Shown: positions 15,383-23,689 of the stretch, in pieces | Layout: each line of letters opens with the position of its first letter | Numbering within the stretch: position 1 is the stretch's first letter | Origin: Bradyrhizobium liaoningense | Lineage (GTDB): Bacteria > Pseudomonadota > Alphaproteobacteria > Rhizobiales > Xanthobacteraceae | Direction: 5' to 3' | Length of the DNA stretch: 64,000 nt | Assembly: GCF_018130785.1 (NCBI RefSeq) | Contig: NZ_JAFCJT010000028.1 | Coordinates: 1-64,000 of the forward strand | Position numbers and translations under genes: made by a program | Notes under the pieces: generated by a model | Seen by the model: only the letters and a program-made list of their open reading frames with translations | Told to the model about the DNA's origin: nothing | Databases searched by the model: none

Positions 15383-16221
15383 CAGCGACCCTCCCGCGAC
15401 AGGCGCGGATTGAGCGCGTCATTGAGGCCTTCGCCGATCAAATTGAGGCCCAGCACCGAGATCAGGATGGCGACACCGGGAAACACGGTGATCCACCAGG
15501 CCTGGCGGATCACGGTGCGGCCGGCGCCCACCATGTAGCCCCAGGAAATCAGGTTGGGATCGCCGAGGCCAAGGAACGCCAGCGAGGATTCCAGCAGGAT
15601 CGCGGTCGCCACCATCAGCGAGGCCAGCACGATCACCGGCGACAGCGCATTGGGCAGGATCTCGCGCAGGATGATCCAGGTGTTGCTCTGGCCGGTGACG
15701 ACGGCGGCCTGGACATACTCGCGCGTGCGCAATGACAGCACCTCGCCGCGCACGAGGCGGGCGACCGGCGGCCAGCTCACCACCGCGATCGAGGCCACGA
15801 TCGAATAGATCGAGGGCTGCAGGATCGCGACCAGCACGATCGCGAGCGCGAAGCTCGGAATGGTCTGGAAGAATTCCGTGAAGCGCATCAGGGCGTCGTC
15901 GACCTTGCCGCCGAAATAGCCGGCCATGGCGCCGATGGGAACGCCGACGACCAGCGCGACCAGCGTGGAGACCAGGCCGACCAGCAGCGACACGCGTGCG
16001 CCAAAGATCATGCCGGCGAAGACGTCGCGTCCGAGCGCGTCGGTGCCGAGCGGCACGGTCGAGAGCGTGAACGGCGGCAGGAACGGCCGTTGCACCATGC
16101 GCCAGGGCGAGTTCGGGAATAGCATCGGCCCGAACACCGCAACCGATATCGCAAGGAGAAGGATGATGAGCCCGATGATGCCGCTGGGGCTCTTCAGCAT
16201 CGATTTCCAGAACTGTTTCAT
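15382..16221 (-). CDS. Peptide ABC transporter permease, DppC/OppC type
   Basis: From ATG 16221 the protein is 279 residues and starts MKQFWKSMLKSPSGIIGLII. It has an N-terminal helix, a periplasmic loop with LGTDALGRDVFAGMIFGARV, and the permease core with the EAA loop (EYVQAAVVTGQSNTWIILRE then LPNALSPVIVLASL). It forms a heterodimeric channel with the DppB-type subunit. It overlaps that gene by ATGA and touches the ATPase gene. The longer frame to 16704 is antisense noise. Confidence 0.92.
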   Translation of the reverse strand: MKQFWKSMLKSPSGIIGLIILLLAISVAVFGPMLFPNSPWRMVQRPFLPPFTLSTVPLGTDALGRDVFAGMIFGARVSLLVGLVSTLVALVVGVPIGAMAGYFGGKVDDALMRFTEFFQTIPSFALAIVLVAILQPSIYSIVASIAVVSWPPVARLVRGEVLSLRTREYVQAAVVTGQSNTWIILREILPNALSPVIVLASLMVATAILLESSLAFLGLGDPNLISWGYMVGAGRTVIRQAWWITVFPGVAILISVLGLNLIGEGLNDALNPRLSREGR

Positions 16222-17189
16222 GAGGCGAATTCGATGCGCGGGTCGACCAGGCGGTAGACGAGGTCGGTGATGAGGTTGAAGATCAGCACCATGGCGGAGC
16301 AGATCACGAAGACGCCGAGCAGCAGATTGTAGTCGCGCTGCAGCAGCGCGTCGTACATCAGACGCCCGATGCCGGGCCAGGCGAACACGGTCTCGGTGAT
16401 GACGGCGCCGCCGATCAGCGTGCCGGAATGCACGCCGGCCAGCGTCACGACCGGCAGCAGCGCGTTGCGCAGCACGTGGCGGCGCTGGATCACGGCGTCG
16501 GAAAGGCCTTTCGCGCGCGCCGTCTTGACGAAATCGAGCCGCTTCACTTCCAGCATCGAGGCGCGCGTCATGCGGGTGTAGGTCGCCATGAAGAATAGGC
16601 CGAGCGTCATCGCGGGCATGATCAGGTGCGCACCGACGTCGAGCGCGTGGGCGACGCCGGTGAGGTTGGCGCCGACTGTCTCGTAGCCGAAGCTCGGCAG
16701 CCAATCCATGGTGACCGAAAACAGCAGGATGCCCATCAGTGCCACCCAGAAGATCGGCATGGCGTAGAAGATCAGAGCGAACACGGTGATGGCCGTGTCG
16801 AGAAATGTTCCGGCAAAGCGCGCGGCAAACGTGCCGAAGAGAACGCCGAGCATCAGCGAGATCGCGAATGCCGTCAGCGTCAGCAGCAGTGTGGCCGGTA
16901 GCCGCTCGCCGATCAGCTTCGCGACCGGCGCCTGCTGGCGGAAGGAGAAGCCGAGGTCGAGGGTGACGACGCCCTTGACGTAGATGAAGAGCTGCTCCGG
17001 CAGCGGCTTGTCGAGGCCGAACTTTTCCCGGAGCTGCTTGACGAAGACCTGGTCACTGGCGCCGGCCTCGCCCGCCATCACGACCGCGGGGTCGCCGGGC
17101 GCAAGCCGGATCAGGAAGAAATTGAGGACGACGATCGCGAGCAGGACGATCACGCCCTTCAGGGCACGCTGAGCGACGAAGGAGACCAT
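16218..17189 (-). CDS. Peptide ABC transporter permease, DppB/OppB type
   Basis: From ATG 17189 the protein has 323 residues and begins MVSFVAQRALKGVIVLLAIV. Features include RLAPGDPAVVMAGEAGASDQ in the first periplasmic loop, LDLGFSFRQQAPV, and the EAA loop with DFVKTARAKGLSDAVIQRRH and LRNALLPVVTLAG. The final segment GGAVITETVFAWPGIGRLM is typical. An upstream GTG-like start at 17228 is unnecessary. It is second in the operon after the binding protein gene, from which it is separated by a repeat-filled 232-bp gap. Confidence 0.92.
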   Translation of the reverse strand: MVSFVAQRALKGVIVLLAIVVLNFFLIRLAPGDPAVVMAGEAGASDQVFVKQLREKFGLDKPLPEQLFIYVKGVVTLDLGFSFRQQAPVAKLIGERLPATLLLTLTAFAISLMLGVLFGTFAARFAGTFLDTAITVFALIFYAMPIFWVALMGILLFSVTMDWLPSFGYETVGANLTGVAHALDVGAHLIMPAMTLGLFFMATYTRMTRASMLEVKRLDFVKTARAKGLSDAVIQRRHVLRNALLPVVTLAGVHSGTLIGGAVITETVFAWPGIGRLMYDALLQRDYNLLLGVFVICSAMVLIFNLITDLVYRLVDPRIEFAS

Positions 17190-17239
17190 ATCTAGAGCGT
17201 CATATCTTGAAGCGTGACCCGTGGCCACGGAGACGGTGG

Positions 17240-17410
17240 GCTCCCTCGCCCCGCTTGCGGGGTCGAGACGAGCTTCGCTCGCTCTGGGAGGGTTGGGGTG
17301 AGGGGGACTCTCCTCGAGGACGGTAGCAGCAGGACTCGCGGTGACTCCCCTTCACCCGAAAATGCGCCATCCGCACTTTCGACCTCTCCCCGCGAGTGGG
17401 GAGAGGTGAA
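17240..17410. repeat. Palindrome-rich intergenic repeat inside the peptide transporter operon
   Basis: The segment contains short hairpins such as CCCCGCTTGCGGGG, GAGCTTCGCTC and CTCTCCCCGCGAGTGGGGAG. It lies between the binding-protein gene and the permease genes. In other operons such hairpins lower expression of the distal genes, allowing excess binding protein; that role here is inferred. Confidence 0.55.
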
Positions 17411-17421
17411 GAAACGCCTCG

Positions 17422-18972
17422 TCACTTGTCGAGCCATGCGTCCTTGAAGCCGTCATTGACCCCGATCCCCGTGGTGATCAGGTTCTTGACCTTGCAGCGC
17501 GTGATGGTCGGGAATTGCAGCTCCAGCATCCAGGCCACCGGCACGTCCTCGACCAGGATCTTCTGCGCCTTGTCGTAGATCTCCTTGCGCTTGGAATCCG
17601 GGGTCGCGGTCGCGCCGTCGGCGAACAGCTTGTCGATCTCCGGGTTGGAGTAGCCCTCGACGTTGTTGAAGACCTGCCCCTTGGCGATGTTGCTGGAGAT
17701 ATAATTGCGGCCGACGCCGAGCGCGGGATCGCCATACTGGTAGAGATAGGTGAAGGCGATATCGTAATCCCAGTCGCCGATCTTCTGGTTGCCGCCGGCA
17801 ACGTCGGTGGCGATCGTCTCGATGTTCATGCCGACGTCCTGGAGATTCTGCTTCACGGCTTCACCCCAGCGCTGCCAGGTCTCGCCATAGGCGAGCGGCA
17901 GCAGGCGGATCTTCTCGCCCTTGTAGCCGGCTTCCTTCAGTAGCGCCTTGGCCTTGGCCGGATCGTAAGGGTATTTCGGCACGTCGTCGGTGTAGAACCT
18001 GATGGTCGAGGCGGACGGGCCTGTCGCCACCTTGCCGAGCCCGTTCCAGATCACGTCCTTGGCGAAATCGCGGTCGATCGCGTACATGATCGCCTGCCGC
18101 ACCCGCTTGTCGGCGAGTGGCCCCTGGCGGTTGTTCAGCCATAGCCAGGCGAGCGGCGAGAAGAATTCCCAGCCGGCGCCTGTGACGCAGGTGTCCTTCA
18201 GCTTGGACAGCCGCGGCACGTCGAAATTCTCGACCGAGCCGCCGGGCAGCACGTCGACCTTGCCGGTCTCATACGCCACCGAGCGCGCGGCCGCGTCGGG
18301 AATGATCTGCCAGTAGATCTCGTCGAGATAGGGCTTGCCCTTTTCGTGGTAGTTCGGGTTCTTGACCAGGCGGATGAACGAGCCCTTCTGCCACTCCTTG
18401 AACATGAAGGGGCCGGTGCCGACCGGCGCGTTGTTGTAGGGGTTGGTCTTCCAGTCGGTGCCTTCATAGAGATGCTTCGGCACCATCGGCATCGAGCCGA
18501 CCTCGAAGATGCCGAGGAACGGTCCGAACGGCTGCTTCAGCGTGAACACCACCGTATAGTCGTCCGGCGTCTCGATCTTGTCGACCTGCGCCAGATTGGT
18601 GCGGGCACGCGCATGCGTCTGCTTCAGCATCTCCATCGAAAACAGCACGTCGGCGGCGGTGAAGGGCTTGCCGTCATGCCAGGTCACGCCCTTTTTGAGC
18701 TTGAAGGTGTAGGTCTTGGCGTCCTCGCTGACGCTCCAGCTTTCGGCAAGTTCCGGCAGCGGCTCGAGCTTGGGGCTGTAGCGCAGCAGGCCCTCGAAGA
18801 TGTTGCCCGAGACCATTTGAGTCGGGCCGTTCTGGACCTGCGCAAGCATCAGGCCGGGCGGCTCGGGCTGGATCACGGCGTTGATCACGCCCCCCGTCCT
18901 CGGCTCTTGCGCCAGCGCCGAGGCCGTGAGGCCGCAAGCCAGGAGGGCACCAAGCAACACTCGTTTTGGCAT
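17422..18972 (-). CDS. Peptide ABC transporter substrate-binding protein (SBP family 5)
   Basis: A 516-residue periplasmic binding protein with signal peptide MPKRVLLGALLACGLTASAL cleaved near ALAQ. The family 5 signature is present: FEGLLRYSPKLEPLPELAES then KLKKGVTWHDGKPFTAADV. Later blocks include VRQAIMYAIDRDFAKDVIW and the C-terminal lobe. Such proteins bind di- or oligopeptides, nickel or other ligands; the ligand here is not visible. It is first in the operon and divergent from a TetR gene, which may regulate it. Confidence 0.93.
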   Translation of the reverse strand: MPKRVLLGALLACGLTASALAQEPRTGGVINAVIQPEPPGLMLAQVQNGPTQMVSGNIFEGLLRYSPKLEPLPELAESWSVSEDAKTYTFKLKKGVTWHDGKPFTAADVLFSMEMLKQTHARARTNLAQVDKIETPDDYTVVFTLKQPFGPFLGIFEVGSMPMVPKHLYEGTDWKTNPYNNAPVGTGPFMFKEWQKGSFIRLVKNPNYHEKGKPYLDEIYWQIIPDAAARSVAYETGKVDVLPGGSVENFDVPRLSKLKDTCVTGAGWEFFSPLAWLWLNNRQGPLADKRVRQAIMYAIDRDFAKDVIWNGLGKVATGPSASTIRFYTDDVPKYPYDPAKAKALLKEAGYKGEKIRLLPLAYGETWQRWGEAVKQNLQDVGMNIETIATDVAGGNQKIGDWDYDIAFTYLYQYGDPALGVGRNYISSNIAKGQVFNNVEGYSNPEIDKLFADGATATPDSKRKEIYDKAQKILVEDVPVAWMLELQFPTITRCKVKNLITTGIGVNDGFKDAWLDK

Positions 18973-19182
18973 GTCGTATCTTTCTCAAGCGAGACCGGCC
19001 TAAAACGCTTCGCACGTCATGGCGCGCAAAGCTCCGGCCGGCCCATCCCAGTCCCCATCCGATATCGAGGCTCACACAGTCTCGTTCGGCGCCGCAAGAT
19101 GAAAGTCTCGACAGTGTTCGCACAAAAAATGTACAGCGCGTCCTGTTTTCACTTGATTCATTGTCTTGTCACGGAAGTCGGC

Positions 19183-19812
19183 ATGGACAATGCCAGCCGC
19201 TCCGAACGATCCCGCAACGCCGCACTCGAAGCGGCCATCGCGATCATCGCGCGCGACGGACCGGGCCGACTGACGCTGGATGCGATCGCCCGCGAGAGTG
19301 GACTCAGCAAGGGCGGCGTGATGCATCAATTCCGCACCAAGGAAGCGGTGCTGAAGGCGTTGCTCGATCGGCAGATGGCGCATTTCGAGGAGTTCGCCAC
19401 CAGCACGATGGCGAAGGTGAGCGCGACCTCTGCGAATCCCAATTTGGCGACCCAGCTCGCCACCGTGCGCGAAGCGGCGACATCGCCGAATTCCGCCGCG
19501 CTGGCGCTGGTTGCGGCCATGGTCGAGAACCCCAGCCTGATGGCGCTGCCGCGCGAGCGCGAGATGGAGAGGATGGCGGCAATCAGGGAAGAGGCCACGG
19601 ATACTGATCTCGCGGTGCTGCGCTGGGCCGGCGCGATGGGACTGCTGCTGAGCTCGTTGCTCGGCATGTCGCCGCTCAGCAAGGACGAGCACCAGCGACT
19701 GTTCGCGCGTCTGCTCGACGACGCACAGTGGACCGGTCTCGAGCAGCCAGCGGCAAAGCGTGCCGCAAAATCCGGAGCGGCAAAGGCTGCAGGCTCGCGC
19801 AAGCGCGCCTGA
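19183..19812 (+). CDS. TetR family transcriptional regulator
   Basis: From ATG 19183 the protein is 209 residues. The N-terminal helix-turn-helix is clear: ALEAAIAIIARDGPGRLTLD then AIARESGLSKGGVMHQFRTK. The C-terminal ligand domain resembles the TetR_C_37-like group with LRWAGAMGLLLSSLLGM. The last 20 residues are Ala/Lys-rich and basic (KRAAKSGAAKAAGSRKRA), perhaps an extra DNA contact. It is divergent from the peptide-transporter binding protein with a 210-bp spacer, so it may control that operon. Confidence 0.88.
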   Translation: MDNASRSERSRNAALEAAIAIIARDGPGRLTLDAIARESGLSKGGVMHQFRTKEAVLKALLDRQMAHFEEFATSTMAKVSATSANPNLATQLATVREAATSPNSAALALVAAMVENPSLMALPREREMERMAAIREEATDTDLAVLRWAGAMGLLLSSLLGMSPLSKDEHQRLFARLLDDAQWTGLEQPAAKRAAKSGAAKAAGSRKRA

Positions 19813-19957
19813 TTCATCGTTAACGAATTCCAACCGGCGACTGCCCAAAGCTGCGCCTGCGGCCAAATGCGCCAGGCCGCGCCGACAAGGAATGGGCCGC
19901 CGTGCCGGCACCGAAGCCGATGCAGGCCATGGCAAAATAACCGCAGCGCCTCCCGAT

Positions 19958-19971
19958 TTGATCCGGATCAA
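19958..19971. promoter_or_regulatory. FNR/FixK2-type binding site upstream of the Irr-like gene
   Basis: TTGATCCGGATCAA is a perfect 14-bp palindrome matching TTGA-N6-TCAA. It differs from the hemA box only in the central bases. Its centre is 52 bp from the ATG at 20017 and 88 bp from the ATG at 20053. If it activates from -41.5, transcription would start near 20006, which leaves a normal leader only for the second ATG. Confidence 0.7.
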
Positions 19972-20016
19972 GGCGCACGCGCCGCTTCCGCGATTTGATG
20001 ACGGGACGCGCAAGAC

Positions 20017-20526
20017 ATGCGCGCCCCTGTCAAACCGCGAGATGCAGCGGCGATGGACGCCCTCTCCACCCTTCCCGAAGCGGATACAGACGATGTCGCG
20101 GCGCAGCTCGCGGACGAGGCCGCGGCGCGTTGCGCCCAATTGCTTTGCGATGCCGGCTTGCGGCCGACGCGCCACCGCCTGGCGCTCGGGCGAATGCTTC
20201 TCCTCGGCGATCACCGTCACGTCACCGCGGAAGGTCTTTATGACGAGGCGACGGCCGCCAATCTGCGACTGTCGCTTGCGACGGTCTACAACACGCTGAA
20301 CCAGTTCACCGAGGCCGGCCTGCTGCGCCGGATCGCGGCCGACGGGGTCAAGTCGTTCTTCGACACCAACACGTCCGTGCATCCGCATTTTTATCTGGAG
20401 GGCGAGGATGTCCTGGTCGACGTCGCCGGCGGGCTCGCCTTCAGCAAAGTGCCGCAGCCGTTGCCCGGCCATGAGATCGCGCGGCTCGACGTCGTCGTCC
20501 ATCTGCGCCGCAAGCGCGTGATGTAA
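20017..20526 (+). CDS. Irr-like Fur family regulator
   Basis: The protein (169 residues, or 157 if the ATG at 20053 is used) belongs to the Irr branch of the Fur family: AGLRPTRHRLALG, the recognition helix LSLATVYNTLNQFTEAGLLR, and the Irr-specific SFFDTNTSVHPHFYLE. Irr represses or activates iron and heme genes according to heme status in rhizobia. Here the N-terminal Cys-Pro heme regulatory motif of the main Bradyrhizobium Irr is absent, and the three-histidine cluster reads HPH (residues 122-124). It is therefore a paralogue that may sense heme differently or be more stable. A FixK-type box lies upstream. Confidence 0.85.
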   Translation: MRAPVKPRDAAAMDALSTLPEADTDDVAAQLADEAAARCAQLLCDAGLRPTRHRLALGRMLLLGDHRHVTAEGLYDEATAANLRLSLATVYNTLNQFTEAGLLRRIAADGVKSFFDTNTSVHPHFYLEGEDVLVDVAGGLAFSKVPQPLPGHEIARLDVVVHLRRKRVM

Positions 20527-20544
20527 CGCGGGCCAGCCGGGTCT

Positions 20545-22095
20545 CTACTGCAACCCCGCGCGCCGGAACCCCTCCAGATAGTGCTCGCGATCGGCGTCAC
20601 TGGCCCAGGGCAGCTGCGTTGCGATCCAGTGCAGCGAGATGTTGGGCTGGGTACGGCGGAGTTCGCCCAGCGCCATCTCGGCCAGCGCGCTGTCGCCGGT
20701 CATGCCGGCGGACACCGCGAGCACGCGGTAGGCGCCGGTGAGGTCGCCGCGATGGCGGATCGCCTCGCGCGCCAGCGCGATCGCCTCGTCGTAGTGCCGT
20801 TCGGTGAAGCGCGCATAGCCGGCAATGCCGTAATAGATCGCCAGCGACGGATCGCGCGGCGAGAGCCGGATCGCCCTCTGCGCCGCATCGAACGATTCCC
20901 TGGAACGACCGGCGTAGGACAGCGCGAGGGCGTAATAGCCCTGCGCCAGCGAGAAGTTCGGGTTGAGCGCGAGCGCCTGCTCGAACTCGGACAGCGCGTC
21001 GGAAAGCCTGCGCGTCGAGAAGAAGACGCTGCCGAGCGCGGCATGCGCCCAGGCATCCTCGTAGTCATGGCGTACCGCGGCGAGCGCGGCGGCCTCCGCA
21101 ATCGGCGCCATTGTGGCAAGCTCCGCCCAGCCGAGATGGACGCCGAACATGTGGCTTGCCGCGAGCACCGACAGCGCCTGACCGTAGTTCGAGTCGATCG
21201 AAATGGCGCGTTCGAGCAATTCCTGCGCGGCCTTATGGTCCTGCTGGGTCACCCGCCAGTAATGCGACAGCGCGCGCATCAGCAGGTCCCAGGCATCAAG
21301 GCTCGCGGGCGGCTTGCGGTCGGCGCGAAAATTCTCGGCCGCATGGATCTGCGGCTCGATCGCCGCGACGATCGCGTTGGTGATGTCGTCCTGCACGGCG
21401 AAGACGTCGACAAGCTCGCGGTCGTAGCGCTCGGCCCAGAGATGGCTGCCGGTGGTGGCGTCGTTGAGCTGCGCGGTGATGCGCACACGGTTGTCGACCT
21501 TGCGCACGCTGCCTTCGACGACGTAGCGGACGCCAAGCTCTTCGGCGATCTGCCTGATATGAACCGAGCGTCCCTTGTAGGTGAAGGACGAATTGCGGGC
21601 GATCACCATGAACCAGCGCTGCTTCGACAGCGCGGTGAGAATGTCCTCGCTGATCCCGTCGCCGAAATAGTCCTGCGCGGGATCGCCGCTCATGTTCTCG
21701 AAGGCGAGCACCGCGATCGCCGGGCGGTCCGTCACGGCGCGCACCGGGGCAGGGCCGGGTTCCGCCGGCGCAAGCGTCGCTGCCACATCTTCCCGGACGT
21801 CGCCGACGAAGCGAAAGCCCTTGCGCGGGATAGTCTTGATCAGCCGCTGCGTCGCGCCGTCGTCGCCAAGCGCCTTGCGCGCGGCATTGATTCGGCTGTT
21901 CAGGGCGGAATCCGAGACGATGCGGTCGCTCCAGATCTGGCTGATCAGGTCATCCTTGCTGACCACACGGGCGCGTTGCGCGACCAGATAAAGCAGCAGA
22001 TCGAACACCTGCGGCTGCAGCGGGACGGCCGCGCCGCCGCAGGTCAGTTCCCGCAGGTCACCGTCGAGCACGTTGTTTTCAAAAAGAAATCGCAC
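20545..22095 (-). CDS. Winged-helix/TPR transcriptional regulator (paralogue 1)
   Basis: The 516-residue protein has an OmpR-type winged-helix domain at residues 1-100 (PQVFDLLLYLVAQRARVVSK then INAARKALGDDGATQRLIKT), a central region beginning RPAIAVLAFENMSGDPAQDY typical of the FlgO/TolB-like fold found in CadC-like and cyclase-linked proteins, and a C-terminal set of TPR-like repeats from about 260. It has no receiver and no obvious membrane helix. The ATG at 22095 is the first residue of the domain. Divergent from the methyltransferase gene by 133 bp, so it may regulate it. A paralogue is encoded at 23690-25249. Confidence 0.85.
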   Translation of the reverse strand: MRFLFENNVLDGDLRELTCGGAAVPLQPQVFDLLLYLVAQRARVVSKDDLISQIWSDRIVSDSALNSRINAARKALGDDGATQRLIKTIPRKGFRFVGDVREDVAATLAPAEPGPAPVRAVTDRPAIAVLAFENMSGDPAQDYFGDGISEDILTALSKQRWFMVIARNSSFTYKGRSVHIRQIAEELGVRYVVEGSVRKVDNRVRITAQLNDATTGSHLWAERYDRELVDVFAVQDDITNAIVAAIEPQIHAAENFRADRKPPASLDAWDLLMRALSHYWRVTQQDHKAAQELLERAISIDSNYGQALSVLAASHMFGVHLGWAELATMAPIAEAAALAAVRHDYEDAWAHAALGSVFFSTRRLSDALSEFEQALALNPNFSLAQGYYALALSYAGRSRESFDAAQRAIRLSPRDPSLAIYYGIAGYARFTERHYDEAIALAREAIRHRGDLTGAYRVLAVSAGMTGDSALAEMALGELRRTQPNISLHWIATQLPWASDADREHYLEGFRRAGLQ

Positions 22096-22228
22096 GTTTC
22101 TGTCGTCTCAAGCAAAAATCAAAGTCGTCTCAGGCGAAAATCAACCGTCCATGAAAGTCAGGGGACCTCCAATCCGGCATGGTGCGAAGACCAAATAGTG
22201 CCGATGCCTCGGCACAACGGAGCGTTCT

Positions 22229-23017
22229 ATGACCCAACTTGATCACCAGATTCATTCCATCGGCCCGGAGGTTGCGGGCTCACGCATTTTCAAATTCATC
22301 GCCTTTCTGTACGGAATTGCGGCATATCTCGTGTTTTTCGTCACCATTCTCTACGCCATCGGCTTCGTCATGGGGCTGGTGGTGCCGAAGACCATCGACA
22401 CCGGAGCCGACACGCCGACGGCCGAGGCCGTCATCATCAATCTGCTGCTGATGACGCTGTTCGCGGTTCAGCACAGCGTGATGGCGCGTCAGCAGTTCAA
22501 GGCGTGGTGGACGCAATTCGTCCCCAAGCCGGTCGAGCGCTCGACCTACGTGCTGTTCGCGAGCCTGTCATTGCTGCTCCTGTTCTGGCAGTGGCGTCCG
22601 CTGCCCGCGGTCATATGGGATGTCGGAAATCCAGATCTTGCCGTGACGCTGGTCACGCTGTCCCTCGCGGGCTGGGTGCTGGTGTTCGCCTCGACCTTCA
22701 TCATCAATCACTTCGAGCTGTTCGGATTGCACCAGGTGACCAACCATCTCGTGGGCAATGAGCCGGCGCCGCCGCGCTTCAAGACACCGTTGTTCTACAA
22801 GTTCGTTCGTCATCCGATCTATCTCGGCTTCATCATCGCGTTCTGGGCGGCGCCGGTCATGACCGCGGGCCATCTGCTGTTCGCCGTCGTGACCACGCTC
22901 TACATCTTCGTCGGCATCGCGTTGGAGGAGCACGACCTCGTCGATCTCTTCGGCGACGAATACCGGCAGTACAAACAACGGGTGTCCATGCTTATTCCAT
23001 GGCGTAGGTCAGTATAA
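22229..23017 (+). CDS. mddA: Methanethiol S-methyltransferase-like membrane protein (MddA type)
   Basis: A 262-residue integral membrane protein with about six helices. The C-terminal block FKTPLFYKFVRHPIYLGFII then ALEEHDLVDLFGDEYRQYKQ matches the isoprenylcysteine methyltransferase/NnrU-like fold, with the RHPIYLG segment and the E-E-D-L motif that bind SAM. Overall layout, length and the internal sequence AVQHSVMARQQFKAWW agree with MddA, which methylates methanethiol to dimethyl sulfide; Bradyrhizobium is a known carrier. The alternative is an NnrU-related protein of other function. It lies between two winged-helix/TPR regulators. Confidence 0.75.
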   Translation: MTQLDHQIHSIGPEVAGSRIFKFIAFLYGIAAYLVFFVTILYAIGFVMGLVVPKTIDTGADTPTAEAVIINLLLMTLFAVQHSVMARQQFKAWWTQFVPKPVERSTYVLFASLSLLLLFWQWRPLPAVIWDVGNPDLAVTLVTLSLAGWVLVFASTFIINHFELFGLHQVTNHLVGNEPAPPRFKTPLFYKFVRHPIYLGFIIAFWAAPVMTAGHLLFAVVTTLYIFVGIALEEHDLVDLFGDEYRQYKQRVSMLIPWRRSV

Positions 23018-23120
23018 TTCACGCGTATTTCCGCGCGCGTCCGCCGAAAGGAGGATGCGCGGCGGAACCGGGACGCGTAACGGACATTGCCGGACTCGAG
23101 CCATCAACGCTTTCTCGGGG

Positions 23121-23201
23121 TTGAGTTCCCCTCACCCCGATGCCTCTCCTGCATCCGCCTTCGCCGGGATTTCGGCGAACGGGAGCGGCGAGAGGGCTTC
23201 C
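23121..23201. repeat. Probable intergenic palindromic repeat
   Basis: The stretch between the methyltransferase and GFA genes contains CCCCTCACCCC, TTCGCCGGGATTTCGGCGAA (imperfect hairpin) and GGGAGCGGCGAGAGGG, resembling the repeats near 17240-17410. Assignment is by general appearance only. Confidence 0.35.
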
Positions 23202-23226
23202 AATCCTCATCAACGGAGACGACCAA

Positions 23227-23649
23227 ATGAAACACGTCGGAAACTGCTTCTGTGGCGCGGTCACGATCGAGGTCACGGGCGAGCCGGCGGCGATGGGTTA
23301 CTGCCATTGCCGCTCCTGCCGCTCGTGGTCGGGCGGACCGGTGAATGCCTTCAGCCTGTGGAAGCCGGAAGCCGTGCGCATCACCGAAGGCGCCCAGCAT
23401 GTCGAGACCTTTGCCAAGACGCCGCTCAGCCAGCGCAAATATTGCAAGAAGTGCGGCGGCCATCTCATGACCAATCACCCGCCGCTCGACCTGATCGACG
23501 TCTTCACCGCCACCATCCCCACGCTCGCGTTTGCGCCGGGCGTTCACGTCAATTACGCCGAAACGGTGCTGCCGATGCGCGACGGCCTGCCCAAGCTGAA
23601 GGACTTTCCGGCTGAGTTCGGCGGCAGCGGCGAGATGATGCTGGAGTAG
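23227..23649 (+). CDS. GFA family zinc protein (glutathione-dependent formaldehyde-activating-like)
   Basis: From ATG 23227 the protein has 140 residues. The zinc-binding cysteines appear as CFCG near the start, CHCRSC near residue 30 and CKKCGGH near residue 75, the usual GFA pattern. The family was named for formaldehyde-glutathione adduct formation, but most members have unknown substrates. Its neighbour is a thiol methyltransferase, so a thiol or one-carbon link is possible but unproven. It converges with a regulator gene across a GC-rich hairpin. Confidence 0.85.
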   Translation: MKHVGNCFCGAVTIEVTGEPAAMGYCHCRSCRSWSGGPVNAFSLWKPEAVRITEGAQHVETFAKTPLSQRKYCKKCGGHLMTNHPPLDLIDVFTATIPTLAFAPGVHVNYAETVLPMRDGLPKLKDFPAEFGGSGEMMLE

Positions 23650-23656
23650 GGGCGCT

Positions 23657-23686
23657 CTTACCCTCCCCTGGAGGGGGAGGGTGAAC
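23657..23686. repeat. GC-rich hairpin repeat between convergent genes
   Basis: CTTACCCTCCCCTGGAGGGG and the following GAGGGT form a hairpin around CCCTCCCC/GGGGGAGGG. The same sequence forms both arms of the large palindrome at 41997-42161. It fills the 40-bp gap between two convergent stops. Confidence 0.7.
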
Positions 23687-23689
23687 CGC

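Noticed and set aside
19099..19135. Possible TetR operator TGTTCGCACAAAAAATGTACA-like sequence (shortened: TGTTC...GTACA)
   Set aside because: Only four of five bases in the arms match and the spacing is not diagnostic. Not strong enough to list as a site.
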